Assembly: GCA_020635035.1 (NCBI GenBank)
Contig: JACKAO010000003.1
Coordinates: 62,001-126,000, forward strand
Length of the DNA stretch: 64,000 nt
DNA from: Calditrichia bacterium
GTDB taxonomy: Bacteria > Calditrichota > Calditrichia > Calditrichales > J004
Direction: 5' to 3'
Part shown: one piece after another, positions 9,382 to 17,858 of the stretch
Layout: the number at the start of each line of letters is the position of its first letter
How positions within the stretch are numbered: the first letter of the stretch is position 1
Notes under the pieces: generated by a model
The model's input: the letters and a program-made list of their open reading frames with translations, nothing else
Told to the model about the DNA's origin: nothing
Databases searched by the model: none
Program-made: the position numbers and the translations under genes

Positions 9382-10446
9382 TTAATTCTGCACTGCTGCT
9401 TCAAGAAAAGAAAGCTTTTTCCTGTCTGCATCCAGTTCTGCGAGAATACCGAGTGGCATGGTTGGTTTATTTTTAATATGTCCAAGGGAAAATCCTACAC
9501 ACACCGGAAAATCGTAATCTTTGAAATAATCTGTGATAACTTCTTCAACACTCAGGTTCCGGTAAAAAGAAGCACCAAATTTTGATGGCTGCGCATCGGA
9601 AAGTTTATCAAATATAACCCCTTGGCACTTATCAAATTTTCCCGCCATTTTAAACTGATTCATAATGCGGTCAATATAGTAAGGTTCTTCTCCAACTTCT
9701 TCAATAAAGATAATTGCTCCGTCACTTTCAAATTCAAATGGTGTCCCCATTGTTGCCTGCATCAATGATAAATTCCCCCCGATAAGTCTGCCCCGGGATT
9801 TGCCTCCATTTAAAGTCCAGATTCTGCTGCTGGTCTGATGATTATCATCATAAGGTGCATCATCTATTTCACCAGCAGGTTCTGCATTCATCAAAACTTT
9901 CTTAAAATATTTAGTCGTAAAGTCGGTGAATGTGGATGTCGCCACAGGGCCATGGAAAGTGACTAATCCTGTTTTCCGGTAAATGCCTAATAACAAAGAT
10001 GTTATGTCACTATATCCAACGAGAATTTTGGGGTGATTACGAATCAATTCATAGTCAAGATAAGGCAAAAGCTGGCCACTGCCATATCCGCCACGAATTG
10101 TTATTATTGCTTTTACATCATTATCCTGAAACATGTCATGTATGTCTTCTAACCGATCTTCAATACTCCCTGCTAAATAACCTTTTGTCTTAAAGATGTT
10201 TTTACCCGCTTTTACTTTAAACCCAAGAGCATTCATTTTTTCTGTTGCTTCAATAAGTGTTCTGTGGCCTTCAAAGAGCGAAGAAGCAGGGGTAATCAAA
10301 CCGACTGTATCACCTTCTTCTAAGGCCGGGGGTAAAATATTCTTTTTAATACTTTGACCCTGTGCCGGTTGCCATGGAATTGCTGCTGCACCGATAATAG
10401 CCCCGGCTGAAAGTATTGTATTTAAAAATTCACGTCTTTTCTGCAT
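9382..10446 (-). CDS. LD-carboxypeptidase (peptidase S66, LdcA/MccF-like), exported
   Basis: S66 serine peptidases remove the terminal D-Ala from tetrapeptides in murein recycling (LdcA) or cleave microcin-type amides (MccF). The 354-residue protein shows the family triad: Ser146 in GYSDITSLLLGIY, Glu249 or Glu250 in FIEEVGEEPYYIDR, and His323 in GFSLGHIKNKPTMPLG. The N-terminal KRREFLNTILSAGAIIGAAA is a Tat-like signal (Arg-Arg, then a hydrophobic core), so this copy seems to be exported, whereas E. coli LdcA is cytoplasmic. The gene is divergent from the FecCD permease, with starts only about 65 bases apart. A periplasmic role in wall remodelling is inferred. Confidence 0.9.
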   Translation of the reverse strand: MQKRREFLNTILSAGAIIGAAAIPWQPAQGQSIKKNILPPALEEGDTVGLITPASSLFEGHRTLIEATEKMNALGFKVKAGKNIFKTKGYLAGSIEDRLEDIHDMFQDNDVKAIITIRGGYGSGQLLPYLDYELIRNHPKILVGYSDITSLLLGIYRKTGLVTFHGPVATSTFTDFTTKYFKKVLMNAEPAGEIDDAPYDDNHQTSSRIWTLNGGKSRGRLIGGNLSLMQATMGTPFEFESDGAIIFIEEVGEEPYYIDRIMNQFKMAGKFDKCQGVIFDKLSDAQPSKFGASFYRNLSVEEVITDYFKDYDFPVCVGFSLGHIKNKPTMPLGILAELDADRKKLSFLEAAVQN

Positions 10447-10510
10447 TGTGTTTGCTCCAAAACTTTATAAGTTTTACTTTTTCAGATATTTCTATATTAC
10501 GGATTTAATT

Positions 10511-11488
10511 TTGTTAACGGATAATAAAAAATTTCTCTTATTTATTGCAATCGGCATTTTATTATGGTTTTTTCTGCCTTTTGTTGGTAGCCAGAATCTT
10601 GCATTCAGTACTGTTTTTTCTGAGCCGGATTCTCTGGATGCCCGTATATTTTTTAACATTCGTTTGCCAAGAGTTGTATTTGCTTTCTTTGTTGGAGCAG
10701 GATTATCATTAATCGGTGCAGTTTTTCAAGCCTTGCTGCGGAACGATCTGGCCACTCCCTACACGCTGGGAGTTTCATCGGGCGGGGCTTTCGGGGCTGT
10801 GCTTGCATTAAAACTTAACCTGGCTTTTTCATTTCTTGTTTTTTCTGCAGTCGCACTTTTTTCGATTACAGGCAGCTTGTTATCTATAACCCTGATTTAT
10901 TTTATTGCCAAAGGCAGAAAAGGAATATCCATTTATACTCTTATTTTAGCAGGTGTTGCCATCAGTTTTTTCTTCTCGTCATTTAATTTATTCCTGCATT
11001 ATCTTGCCGATTTTACTGAAACATACCGCATGATACGCTGGCTGATGGGCTCTCTTGATATCAGTAACTGGCAGCAAACATTGCCAATAATTATTCTGGT
11101 TTTGCTCATTTTTTTGTTTTTCTTTAAAAATTATCCAGCATTTAACATAATGCTTGCAGGTGAAGAAGTGGCAAAGAGCAAGGGAGTAGAAGTTGAGCGT
11201 TTGCAGAAAATCAGCTTTTTTGCCGGATCGGGTGCCGTTGGATTTATTGTTGCCCTGGCAGGGCCGATCGGATTTGTCGGCCTGGTTGTGCCACATATTA
11301 TAAGACTTGTTTTTGGGGCCAATCATAAATTTGTCTTCAGCGGATCGCTAATTGGCGGCGGCGTTTTTCTTGCTGCCTGCGACACTTTAGCCAGGACTAT
11401 AATAGCTCCTGCGGAATTACCTGTCGGAATAATAACAGCTCTATTGGGTGGCCCGTTTTTTGTTTACCTGCTGATTAAGCGCAAATAA
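10511..11488 (+). CDS. FecCD-family ABC transporter permease (iron/siderophore/cobalamin type), orphan
   Basis: A polytopic permease with the FecCD/BtuC signatures: FFNIRLPRVVFAFFVGAGLS, LLRNDLATPYTLGVSSGGAFGAVLAL, the EEVAKSKGVEVERL coupling segment, and GPIGFVGLVVPHIIRLVFG near the C terminus. About nine to ten hydrophobic helices are visible. Proteins of this family import ferric siderophores, heme or B12 with an ATPase and a binding protein. The frame is open to a GTG at 10448. The first 21 residues look unlike the family, and a TTG at 10511 has GGA nine bases upstream, so I prefer that start with low certainty. No ATPase or binding-protein gene lies next to it, so the partners must be elsewhere. 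It ends two bases from the convergent SH3 lipoprotein gene. Confidence 0.9.
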   Translation: MLTDNKKFLLFIAIGILLWFFLPFVGSQNLAFSTVFSEPDSLDARIFFNIRLPRVVFAFFVGAGLSLIGAVFQALLRNDLATPYTLGVSSGGAFGAVLALKLNLAFSFLVFSAVALFSITGSLLSITLIYFIAKGRKGISIYTLILAGVAISFFFSSFNLFLHYLADFTETYRMIRWLMGSLDISNWQQTLPIIILVLLIFLFFFKNYPAFNIMLAGEEVAKSKGVEVERLQKISFFAGSGAVGFIVALAGPIGFVGLVVPHIIRLVFGANHKFVFSGSLIGGGVFLAACDTLARTIIAPAELPVGIITALLGGPFFVYLLIKRK

Positions 11489-11490
11489 TA

Positions 11491-12387
11491 TTATTTTTTG
11501 CTGCAAAAATTCTCTTTAAACAACGGTCCCTGTTTATCTTCAAGATAATAAAGCCGGCATACTTTGGGATCGCTTGGTGTATAATCTTTCCGGGTGTAGA
11601 CTTTTAAACCTTCATCATTATCTTCAACAAAATAAACTTCTATTTTAGAAATCTGGTCACCGTACCGGCTGGATATTTCATAAGCCATTTCAGCAAGCTG
11701 ATCTTCATCTAAACTCACTGGAATCAATGTCCGGATGGTTAATTCTGTATTTTTTAGAGAAGTAGAATAAACGCGGCCATATTTCATATAAGGGGCTTTA
11801 AGAAAGGTGGCTCCTTTTTTGGGAAGAATGCTGCGAGTGTAAAGTGTTTCTTTATCTTTATTAAGGATACGGATTTGAACTTCACCGGGAAAAACCTGAT
11901 CCTGGTAAAGATGTCCGATTTCATCGGCATATCTCCGGGCATGATTTTTATCCCTGTAATACATTTCCGGTAATATCATATAGATTATTTTATATGGATC
12001 GTTTTCGTCGATGAAAAGTTCGGTATCGTATTTTTTTAATGTTGAATCAACAAAATCTGCTGCTTTTTTAGCATAACTCAAATCAGCAGTCCCAACGAAA
12101 TCGCTGCGAATCCAGCCTTCCTGGTTATCAGGAGTAATAACTTTGTACCAGCCATTCTTGTTCTCCAGAACCTGTACTTTTATTCCATCATCAAGATTTG
12201 TAACTACGTCCGCTCTTAAACTGGCGTCTTCGCGGATGTTGGTATTGTCGGTAATTGTATAGCCTTCAAACCAATTATTAACAACGGGTACAGATTCGGC
12301 AGTCTGTGGAGTTTCTTTCTTTACCACAGTTGTGGTACAGGAAGCAACTATCAAGATTAATAAAAAGATAAATAAAGATTTGAACAT
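11491..12387 (-). CDS. SH3-domain lipoprotein
   Basis: A 298-residue secreted protein with a lipoprotein signal (lipobox VASC, Cys17). A bacterial SH3 domain at about residues 45-105 is shown by NTNIREDASLRADVVTNLDD, GWYKVITPDNQEGWIRSDFVG. Bacterial SH3 domains commonly bind peptidoglycan or surface ligands. The remaining 190 residues are an alpha/beta region without a family I recognise. They include a TLIPVSLDEDQLAEMAYEI segment and a C-terminal Cys. The ATG at 12387 is used because CGGAG precedes it; the upstream TTG is less likely. The gene is alone, ending two bases from the convergent permease and lying 73 bases downstream of the racemase gene. Confidence 0.8.
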   Translation of the reverse strand: MFKSLFIFLLILIVASCTTTVVKKETPQTAESVPVVNNWFEGYTITDNTNIREDASLRADVVTNLDDGIKVQVLENKNGWYKVITPDNQEGWIRSDFVGTADLSYAKKAADFVDSTLKKYDTELFIDENDPYKIIYMILPEMYYRDKNHARRYADEIGHLYQDQVFPGEVQIRILNKDKETLYTRSILPKKGATFLKAPYMKYGRVYSTSLKNTELTIRTLIPVSLDEDQLAEMAYEISSRYGDQISKIEVYFVEDNDEGLKVYTRKDYTPSDPKVCRLYYLEDKQGPLFKENFCSKK

Positions 12388-12460
12388 CAATTTCTCCGGA
12401 GAATATTAAAAAGCGCAAAATACATGCTATTGTTTTTTATTTCAAGGCAGGATTTATTGA

Positions 12461-13348
12461 TCAGAAACTTTTGGAAAGGTGTGTATAATTTTCAAGTAAA
12501 TTTGCAATTTCAGGTGATTCAGACATTATTAAATCGCGGATGCTTTTAATTTCTGATGGATCGATTAATGCCTGGGATTCAATACGAATGCTAACTTCAG
12601 GTGTTTTTTTGATTTTTTCCTTTTCTATTGGAATAGTTGCATTAAGTAATTCCATCGAAAATTCGACATTAGGGTTAATTATGCGATTTACTTGCAGATC
12701 ATATTTTTTTGATTCTTTTAGAAGGATATCCTCGATGTAGCCGTAATGAGTACAACCTAAAAACAGAACAATTTCTTTTTGGGATGTCAGGGTTTTTATC
12801 TTATTAAAAATAACACCCAGTGTTTCTTTTACATCTTTGCCATTATGGTCCATCTCAATTTGTGATGCAAGGTTTGCACCCGAAACCTGCATTACTTGCG
12901 GATCATTCATTTCGTATGCCCCCGACCAAACTGTTGTGGGAGTGGCAATCGCAAAAACCGGTATTTCCGGTTCTTTTCGTCTTTGCTGATTAATGAGATA
13001 GCGGCCACTTGAGATAATCTCAAAAGTTTCTCTGCTCTTTAATGCAAATGGTGTAAGTGGATAGACTGCCGATAAAGTATTACAGGCGATCGCTATTGCA
13101 TCCGGGTTATATAAGGATTCCATCTCCTGCAAGGCTCTGTTAAAAGTGTCTACTTTAAGCTGCATCGATCCCATGCGGTTATATCCCTGGCCGTTTTCAG
13201 GAAGTGCGTTAAAAAAAACAAGTTCAATTTTGTCTGCTTTTATATAGGACAGTCGTTCAAGTAAACCTTTATAAAACATTACCATCACAGAGAGACCACC
13301 CAAACCGGAATCTGTAAAAACAATGCTAATTTTAGAATCTGCAGACAT
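12461..13348 (-). CDS. Aspartate/glutamate racemase family protein (MurI-like)
   Basis: Cofactor-independent racemases of this family interconvert L and D amino acids with two cysteines. This 295-residue protein keeps the signature pieces: FTDSGLGGLSV (D13, S14), the first catalytic region AIACNTLSA (Cys89-Asn90-Thr91) and the second LGCTHYGYIEDIL (Cys199-Thr200-His201). The order matches MurI, which makes D-Glu for peptidoglycan. Between the motifs it is unusual, with VFFNALPENGQGYNRMGS replacing the MurI strand with PYG. It could therefore be a divergent racemase acting on another substrate. The ATG at 13348 has GGAG six bases upstream; the longer frame to 13405 would overlap the previous gene. 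The 13-base gap after the SGNH hydrolase gene indicates an operon. Confidence 0.82.
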   Translation of the reverse strand: MSADSKISIVFTDSGLGGLSVMVMFYKGLLERLSYIKADKIELVFFNALPENGQGYNRMGSMQLKVDTFNRALQEMESLYNPDAIAIACNTLSAVYPLTPFALKSRETFEIISSGRYLINQQRRKEPEIPVFAIATPTTVWSGAYEMNDPQVMQVSGANLASQIEMDHNGKDVKETLGVIFNKIKTLTSQKEIVLFLGCTHYGYIEDILLKESKKYDLQVNRIINPNVEFSMELLNATIPIEKEKIKKTPEVSIRIESQALIDPSEIKSIRDLIMSESPEIANLLENYTHLSKSF

Positions 13349-13361
13349 TTGAACTCCGCTG

Positions 13362-13943
13362 TTAAATATATTTTTGTAAAACCTGAACCCAAACTTTGTA
13401 ACCATTTTCGTTTAAATGCAGCCCGTCATCGCTGTAAGCTTTATCAAGAAAGCCATAACTATCAGTGTATAAATCAAATAGGTCAATAAAACTTAATTCA
13501 TGGGTTTCGCAATATTCTTTAAGAAAAATATTAATTTCTTTTATTTGTTCGATTGTTTGGATTCCACGCTCTGATCCAACGGGAAGTAAACTATAAACAT
13601 AAAGATCGCATCTGATCAGATTTTTGTTAAGAACAGCAAATAAGGCTTCGTACTGCATAAACATGTAAGATGAGCTTCGTTTTTCACCAATATCGTTTAT
13701 CCCGATCATTAAAAAAAGCTTATGTGGCTGCAGTTTAAAAACAGAACTGTCAATCCTTTCAATAACACCGTCAATGTGATCACCGCTAATTCCGCGATTG
13801 ATTATAGTAAAATCCGGGAAAAATTTTTTAATTGGAAATTGTTCGGTAATGGAGTCTCCTAAAAAAACAACCGCTTCTTTTGCAATTTCCTGGAGTTCCG
13901 CATTAAAAACTGCAAAACGCTGCTGCCAGTGCTCTGTTCGCAT
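13362..13943 (-). CDS. SGNH/GDSL-type esterase (lysophospholipase/PAF-acetylhydrolase-like)
   Basis: The 193-residue hydrolase has all four SGNH blocks: GDSIT with nucleophile Ser31, NRGISGD (oxyanion Gly51), GINDIG (Asn83), and the Asp/His pair in DDGLHLNENGY. Such enzymes deacylate lipids, acetylated sugars or thioesters. No signal peptide is visible, so it is probably cytoplasmic. The start is ambiguous: GTG at 13946 and ATG at 13943 are adjacent. The ATG overlaps the stop of the upstream TPR gene as TGATG, which points to coupled translation. The substrate is unknown. It sits between a TPR protein and an Asp/Glu racemase, hinting at cell-wall or small-metabolite modification. Confidence 0.9.
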   Translation of the reverse strand: MRTEHWQQRFAVFNAELQEIAKEAVVFLGDSITEQFPIKKFFPDFTIINRGISGDHIDGVIERIDSSVFKLQPHKLFLMIGINDIGEKRSSSYMFMQYEALFAVLNKNLIRCDLYVYSLLPVGSERGIQTIEQIKEINIFLKEYCETHELSFIDLFDLYTDSYGFLDKAYSDDGLHLNENGYKVWVQVLQKYI

Positions 13944-14266
13944 CACATTCCGGAATTTTCATATGCCAGCTGATTGGAAATAGCCATTTCGTCTTCGGCT
14001 TTTTGGATCCAGCCTTTCTGTACATACAGCCGGGACATGGCTGTGTGGGCCAGAGCATCTTTGGGGTTGATTTTTATCCACATTTTTACAACTTCGATTG
14101 CCTTATCTAATTCTCCTTTTCTGTTCAAGGTTTCAGAAAGAGCACTGTAAGCTGCTTCAAATTTTGAATCCAGTTCTATAGCTTGTTTGAAACAATCCTG
14201 TGCTTCATCATATTCTCTTTTGGCAAAATGCTGAAAGCCGTTATTAAGTAATTCTTGTTTAGTCAT
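13943..14266 (-). CDS. TPR-repeat protein
   Basis: A 107-residue protein made of about three tetratricopeptide repeats: GFQHFAKREYDEAQDCFKQAIELD, AYSALSETLNRKGELDKAIEVVKMWIKINP, and AHTAMSRLYVQKGWIQKAEDEM. TPRs form helical scaffolds for protein contacts. There is no signal peptide, so it should be cytoplasmic. AAGGA precedes the ATG. It begins ten bases after the upstream lipoprotein gene and its stop overlaps the start of the SGNH hydrolase, so all are likely co-transcribed. No specific partner can be named. Confidence 0.85.
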   Translation of the reverse strand: MTKQELLNNGFQHFAKREYDEAQDCFKQAIELDSKFEAAYSALSETLNRKGELDKAIEVVKMWIKINPKDALAHTAMSRLYVQKGWIQKAEDEMAISNQLAYENSGM

Positions 14267-14276
14267 TTAATATTCC

Positions 14277-14771
14277 TTATCTGACACGAGTTGCAATAGC
14301 AATAGTTAATGAGTCATTGTGGTTAAACGAATATAATTCTTTAAATACTCCCGAATATTGTTCGGATATTTTACCGAACTCCGGCTTAAAATCGTTGTTG
14401 AGCCAAAGCAATCCATAAACAGCCCATCTTTTTGCATCAATCAGTGCGGCGCGTTTAGCCATAACCGGATTAATTTCTGTACCACTTTCGGGATCCTTTG
14501 TTCGCGCACTGCCTAATGAAATAAGAGCGTTATTGTTATCAATATAGGCGTTAACAATGTATGCTTCACGATAAATTCTTTCCCGTGGGTTGTGAATAAT
14601 CTGCTGTTGAATTTTAAGTAATTCTTTATAGAAGAATGGTGACTTTTCAGGTTTGATAAAATTTGATTCATTAAAACTGATGCTGTCCTGTTCCTGCAAT
14701 GATGGCGGTTGTTGTTTCTTTTCTGAGCATGCCATAAAGAACACCAGGAAAATCAAAAAAAAGATGCGCAT
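14277..14771 (-). CDS. Lipoprotein with LPP20/FlgT-like motif, unknown function
   Basis: The frame is open to 14879, but the first 36 residues look non-coding. The ATG at 14771 gives a clean lipoprotein signal, MRIFFLIFLVFFMACSEKK, with Cys15 as the lipidated residue. The mature part, about 150 residues, contains NPVMAKRAALIDAKRWAVYGLL. That resembles the alpha/beta motif of LPP20 and FlgT-type envelope proteins, where an (A/K)RAA-xxDAxR helix is typical. The ribosome site is weak (GGG about ten bases upstream). It is the first gene of a minus-strand group with TPR, SGNH hydrolase and racemase genes. Its role is unknown; an outer-membrane lipoprotein is the best reading. Confidence 0.65.
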   Translation of the reverse strand: MRIFFLIFLVFFMACSEKKQQPPSLQEQDSISFNESNFIKPEKSPFFYKELLKIQQQIIHNPRERIYREAYIVNAYIDNNNALISLGSARTKDPESGTEINPVMAKRAALIDAKRWAVYGLLWLNNDFKPEFGKISEQYSGVFKELYSFNHNDSLTIAIATRVR

Positions 14772-15275
14772 GAGCCCAACCCGTGTGTGTTTTAAAAATC
14801 TGTGAATAATTCCGTAAGTTGCTAAATAGAAAATAGCTGTGTACATTTGCCTATCTTTTAGAATATACAAAATTAGCAAAATTTTGTTTTAAAGAAAGGA
14901 GAAAAGAGCAATTAATTAACAACAGGCATGCAATCAGCAAGGTGAATTATCAGCAGAATTCTTTAAACTAATAACTAAAAAATTCTATCAGATTTATAAC
15001 AGGTTTATTATTGCAGCACGGTCATGTAGATCATCGCATCGTGTCTCCGATAACCAAACATGTTGAGTTAAAGTTTTAACCGGTTGACATACCGGTCCAA
15101 TAAAATAATGATCCGGGAAGTTGCAGAATATTTATGTAAATTATAAAAAAAGTTTTACATATTTTTTGTAATCCGGAATAAATACTTACCTGAATAACAC
15201 ACCTGATTTAGGTTGTTGCCTGTCCCAAAGCCAATAGGGAATATTGGCTGTAACTATATATAAAGGACATGGTAA
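14772..15275. other. Non-coding region between lipoprotein gene and rng
   Basis: About 500 AT-rich bases without a convincing gene separate two divergent genes. It should hold the promoters of both units. Visible structure includes ACCGGT twice with six bases between (15079-15096), the first copy overlapping a TTGACA. Nearer rng lies the inverted repeat annotated separately. No tRNA or known riboswitch pattern was recognised. Confidence 0.6.
15229..15249. repeat. Perfect inverted repeat in the rng leader
   Basis: AGCCAATA and TATTGGCT form a perfect eight-base stem around a five-base loop (GGGAA). It lies about 27 bases before the rng start and just ahead of its AAAGGA ribosome site. It could be a leader hairpin, for example a self-cleavage site for the RNase encoded downstream, or a protein operator. 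Function is not shown by sequence. Confidence 0.6.
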
Positions 15276-16820
15276 ATGACTAAAGATATTATCATTAATT
15301 CCACTAATGAAGAAACCCGTATCGTACTGCGGGAAGATAATAAAGTCGTTGAACTGTTTGTAGAAGCTCCTGAACATGAACGTATGGTAGGAGATATTTA
15401 CAAAGGTAAAGTAAGCCGCGTTTTACCTGGAATGCAGGCTGCGTTCATCGATATTGGACAGGAGCAGAATGCGTTCCTTCATTTCTCAGATGTTTCACCG
15501 GTATATCAGGAATTTTTTAAAAAAGAAACCCCGAAACCAGAGAAAGAAGGTCGCCCAAATAAAAGACGCCGCTACGAATTTGAAGTAGAAAGAGAATTAA
15601 AAAAAGGACAGGACATCATGGTACAGATTGTAAAAGAACCAATCAGTACCAAAGGGTGTCGTGTAACAAGTGAAGTTACTGTACCCGGTCGATTTGTTGT
15701 GCTTATTCCAAATCATAAGCATATTGGAATATCACGAAAGATATTCGACAATAAAGAACGTAAAAGACTCAAAGAAGTAGCCCGTCAAATAATACCTGCA
15801 AATTTTGGATTGATTATTCGTACAGTAGCAGAAGGTAAAAGTGACAAAGAATTAAAAAAAGACATCAATGATTTGCTGGCAACCTGGCACAATATGGAGA
15901 AAAAAATAGCCATTGCTGAATCTCCTTCTCTGATTTATAAAGATATGTCGATGGCATCCAGTATTATCCGAGATTTGTTCACTTCAGACATAGACCAGGT
16001 ATCGGTAGACTCAAGAAAAATGATGGTTGAGATAAGTGCTTATGTAAAATATGTAGCAGCACATCTTGTACACAAGATTAATTACTACAAAGGAAAAGAG
16101 CCCATTTTTGATCATTTTGGAGTTGAAGCAGAAATTGATAAAATGCTGGATTCAAAGGTCTGGTTAAAAAATGGCGGGTATATTGTCATTCATCCGACAG
16201 AAGCACTTGTATCGATAGATGTGAACAGCGGAAAATTTATTGGCAAAAAAGATCATGAATCCAATTCTTTAAAAATAAACCTGGAAGCTGCCCGAGAAAT
16301 TGCCCGACAGGCACGTCTGCGTGATCTGGGTGGCTTAATCGTAATCGATTTTATTGATGTTCTGGAAGAAGAGAACAAGCGGAAAATTTTCCTTGAGTTG
16401 AAAAAAGAATTCGCAAAAGACCGGGCAATTACCAAAATTGAAGATATGAGTCGTTTTGGGCTGATTGAGATGACGCGCCAGCGTGTAAGGCCTGAAGTCA
16501 TTCTTTCTTTATATCAGGATTGTCCCAAGTGTCAGGGTTCAGGCCTTGTGCCGACAATTTCTACTACTGTTTCACAAATCGAACGCTGGATACAAAGATA
16601 CCGTTCATCTAAAGGTGACCGCAGAATATCGCTGCACGTTACATCGGATGTATATAATTATCTTGTGAAGGGTAGATATAATAAGCGTTTGCGGTTAATG
16701 TGGAAATATTGGATGAAAATTAATCTAGTCAAAGATGAATCACTTGATATTGGAGAATACAAGTTTTTTGATTACAAGGACAAAAAAAGTATAGAGATCG
16801 GTGAGAAGAAAGCTGCATAA
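15276..16820 (+). CDS. rng: Ribonuclease G/E family endoribonuclease
   Basis: RNase G/E cleaves single-stranded AU-rich RNA and matures 16S rRNA and mRNAs. The 514-residue protein has an S1 RNA-binding domain (about residues 38-130, GDIYKGKVSRVLPGMQAAFI). The RNase-H-like and DNase-I-like catalytic core follows, with metal-binding Asp315 in SIDVNSG and Asp358/Asp361 in VIDFID. The Zn-link CPKCQGSG (Cys416, Cys419) normally bridges two subunits. The length is that of RNase G, without the long scaffold tail of RNase E. It stands before rplU-rpmA, an order common in bacteria. AAAGGA lies nine bases before the ATG, and a hairpin in the leader may allow autoregulation. Confidence 0.95.
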   Translation: MTKDIIINSTNEETRIVLREDNKVVELFVEAPEHERMVGDIYKGKVSRVLPGMQAAFIDIGQEQNAFLHFSDVSPVYQEFFKKETPKPEKEGRPNKRRRYEFEVERELKKGQDIMVQIVKEPISTKGCRVTSEVTVPGRFVVLIPNHKHIGISRKIFDNKERKRLKEVARQIIPANFGLIIRTVAEGKSDKELKKDINDLLATWHNMEKKIAIAESPSLIYKDMSMASSIIRDLFTSDIDQVSVDSRKMMVEISAYVKYVAAHLVHKINYYKGKEPIFDHFGVEAEIDKMLDSKVWLKNGGYIVIHPTEALVSIDVNSGKFIGKKDHESNSLKINLEAAREIARQARLRDLGGLIVIDFIDVLEEENKRKIFLELKKEFAKDRAITKIEDMSRFGLIEMTRQRVRPEVILSLYQDCPKCQGSGLVPTISTTVSQIERWIQRYRSSKGDRRISLHVTSDVYNYLVKGRYNKRLRLMWKYWMKINLVKDESLDIGEYKFFDYKDKKSIEIGEKKAA

Positions 16821-16919
16821 AAATATTGTTAAAATATACTTGAAATCATAGTGTTGGCGTTTTAAATTAAATGCTCGTTTTTTATGAAACATCTTATATA
16901 ACTTTCAGGAGTTAAAAAA

Positions 16920-17438
16920 ATGTACGCGATAGTTGAAATCGCAGGGAAACAATTCCGCGTTGAAGAAAAAAGACGGCTGCGTGTTCCTCTGTTACAAGTT
17001 GAAAATGGAAAAAAAGTACAGCTGGACAAGGTGCTGGCTTTTAATGATGATAAAGGTAATTTAACCATAGGTACACCTTTGGTTGAAAAAGTTTCTGTTT
17101 CAGCTACAGTGGTTGAACATGGACGTGAAAAAAAGATTGTCGTATTTAAAAAGAAACGCCGCAAAGGATACCAGAAAAAGAACGGTCACCGTCAGGATTA
17201 TTCTTTGATAGAAATCAATTCTATTGGTGCTGGTGCATTAAAGCCAAAAGCAGAATCAAAAGTACAAGCTGCTGAAAAACCAAAAGCAGAAGAAACAGCC
17301 AAACAAGTTGCTGAAAAACCAAAAGCTCCTGCTAAGGCCAAAAAGGCGGATGCTGAAAAAACAGCTGCAAAAAAACCTGCCGCTAAGAAAACCACAGCTA
17401 AAAAGGCAGAAACAAAAAAAGACGATAAGGAGGCATAA
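16920..17438 (+). CDS. rplU: 50S ribosomal protein L21 with long Lys/Ala-rich C-terminal tail
   Basis: Residues 1-103 are canonical L21, beginning MYAIVEIAGKQFRVEE and containing KKRRKGYQKKNGHRQDYSLIEI, the 23S rRNA-binding region. Typical L21 stops near residue 103. This one continues to 172 with a low-complexity tail of KPKAE and AAKKPAAKK-like units, similar in composition to histone-H1-like tails. The tail starts after SIGAGALKPK. CAGGAG precedes the ATG. The stop overlaps the start of rpmA (TAATG), so the two are translationally coupled. Two frames antisense to the tail are composition artefacts. The function of the tail is unknown; extra rRNA or assembly-factor contacts are possible. 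Confidence 0.96.
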   Translation: MYAIVEIAGKQFRVEEKRRLRVPLLQVENGKKVQLDKVLAFNDDKGNLTIGTPLVEKVSVSATVVEHGREKKIVVFKKKRRKGYQKKNGHRQDYSLIEINSIGAGALKPKAESKVQAAEKPKAEETAKQVAEKPKAPAKAKKADAEKTAAKKPAAKKTTAKKAETKKDDKEA

Positions 17439-17695
17439 TGGCACATAAAAAAGGTGTCGGTAGTTCACGGAACGGACGTGACAGCAATCCTAAAATGCTC
17501 GGCGTAAAAGCTTTCGGTGGTGAATTTGTTACTGCAGGTTCAATTATTGTACGCCAGCGTGGTACACGCATTCACCCAGGTGATAATGTAGGCCGTGGAA
17601 ATGATGATACACTTTTCGCTAAAATTGACGGCGTTGTGGAATTTCAGCGCAAAGGACGTGATAAGAAAAAAGTTAGTGTTTATACAAAAAATTAA
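17438..17695 (+). CDS. rpmA: 50S ribosomal protein L27
   Basis: An 85-residue L27 starting MAHKKGVGSSRNGRDSNPKMLGVK, with the N-terminal segment that reaches the peptidyl-transferase centre, and GTRIHPGDNVGRGNDDTLFAKIDG in the body. The N terminus is the direct form, lacking the cleavable extension seen in Firmicutes. It is coupled to rplU by a one-base overlap and is followed by a strong terminator. Confidence 0.98.
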   Translation: MAHKKGVGSSRNGRDSNPKMLGVKAFGGEFVTAGSIIVRQRGTRIHPGDNVGRGNDDTLFAKIDGVVEFQRKGRDKKKVSVYTKN

Positions 17696-17730
17696 AAACT
17701 TTTGACATCCCCTGTTCATTAGTTTATGGT

Positions 17731-17760
17731 GGCCAATCGGTATTCCGGTTGGCCTTTTTT
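17731..17760 (+). terminator. Rho-independent terminator after rplU-rpmA
   Basis: A ten-base stem GGCCAATCGG/CCGGTTGGCC with one G-T wobble and a TATT loop is followed by six T. It lies 36 bases after the rpmA stop. Confidence 0.93.
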
Positions 17761-17858
17761 ATTTTATAACATTCGTTCTTAGCCACCATTTTTGTACACT
17801 TGAATATCAAAGAGTTAGAAGCTACCTTTTTTGATAATTATTCTCACAGGTAAACTAC

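Noticed and set aside
11477..11500. AT-rich palindrome at the permease/SH3 junction
   Set aside because: Only A/T pairs with poor T run; too weak to call a terminator.
17198..17468. Two frames antisense to the rplU tail (82 and 70 residues)
   Set aside because: They are composition shadows of the Lys/Ala-rich tail, with Phe/Cys-rich low-complexity translations and no family.
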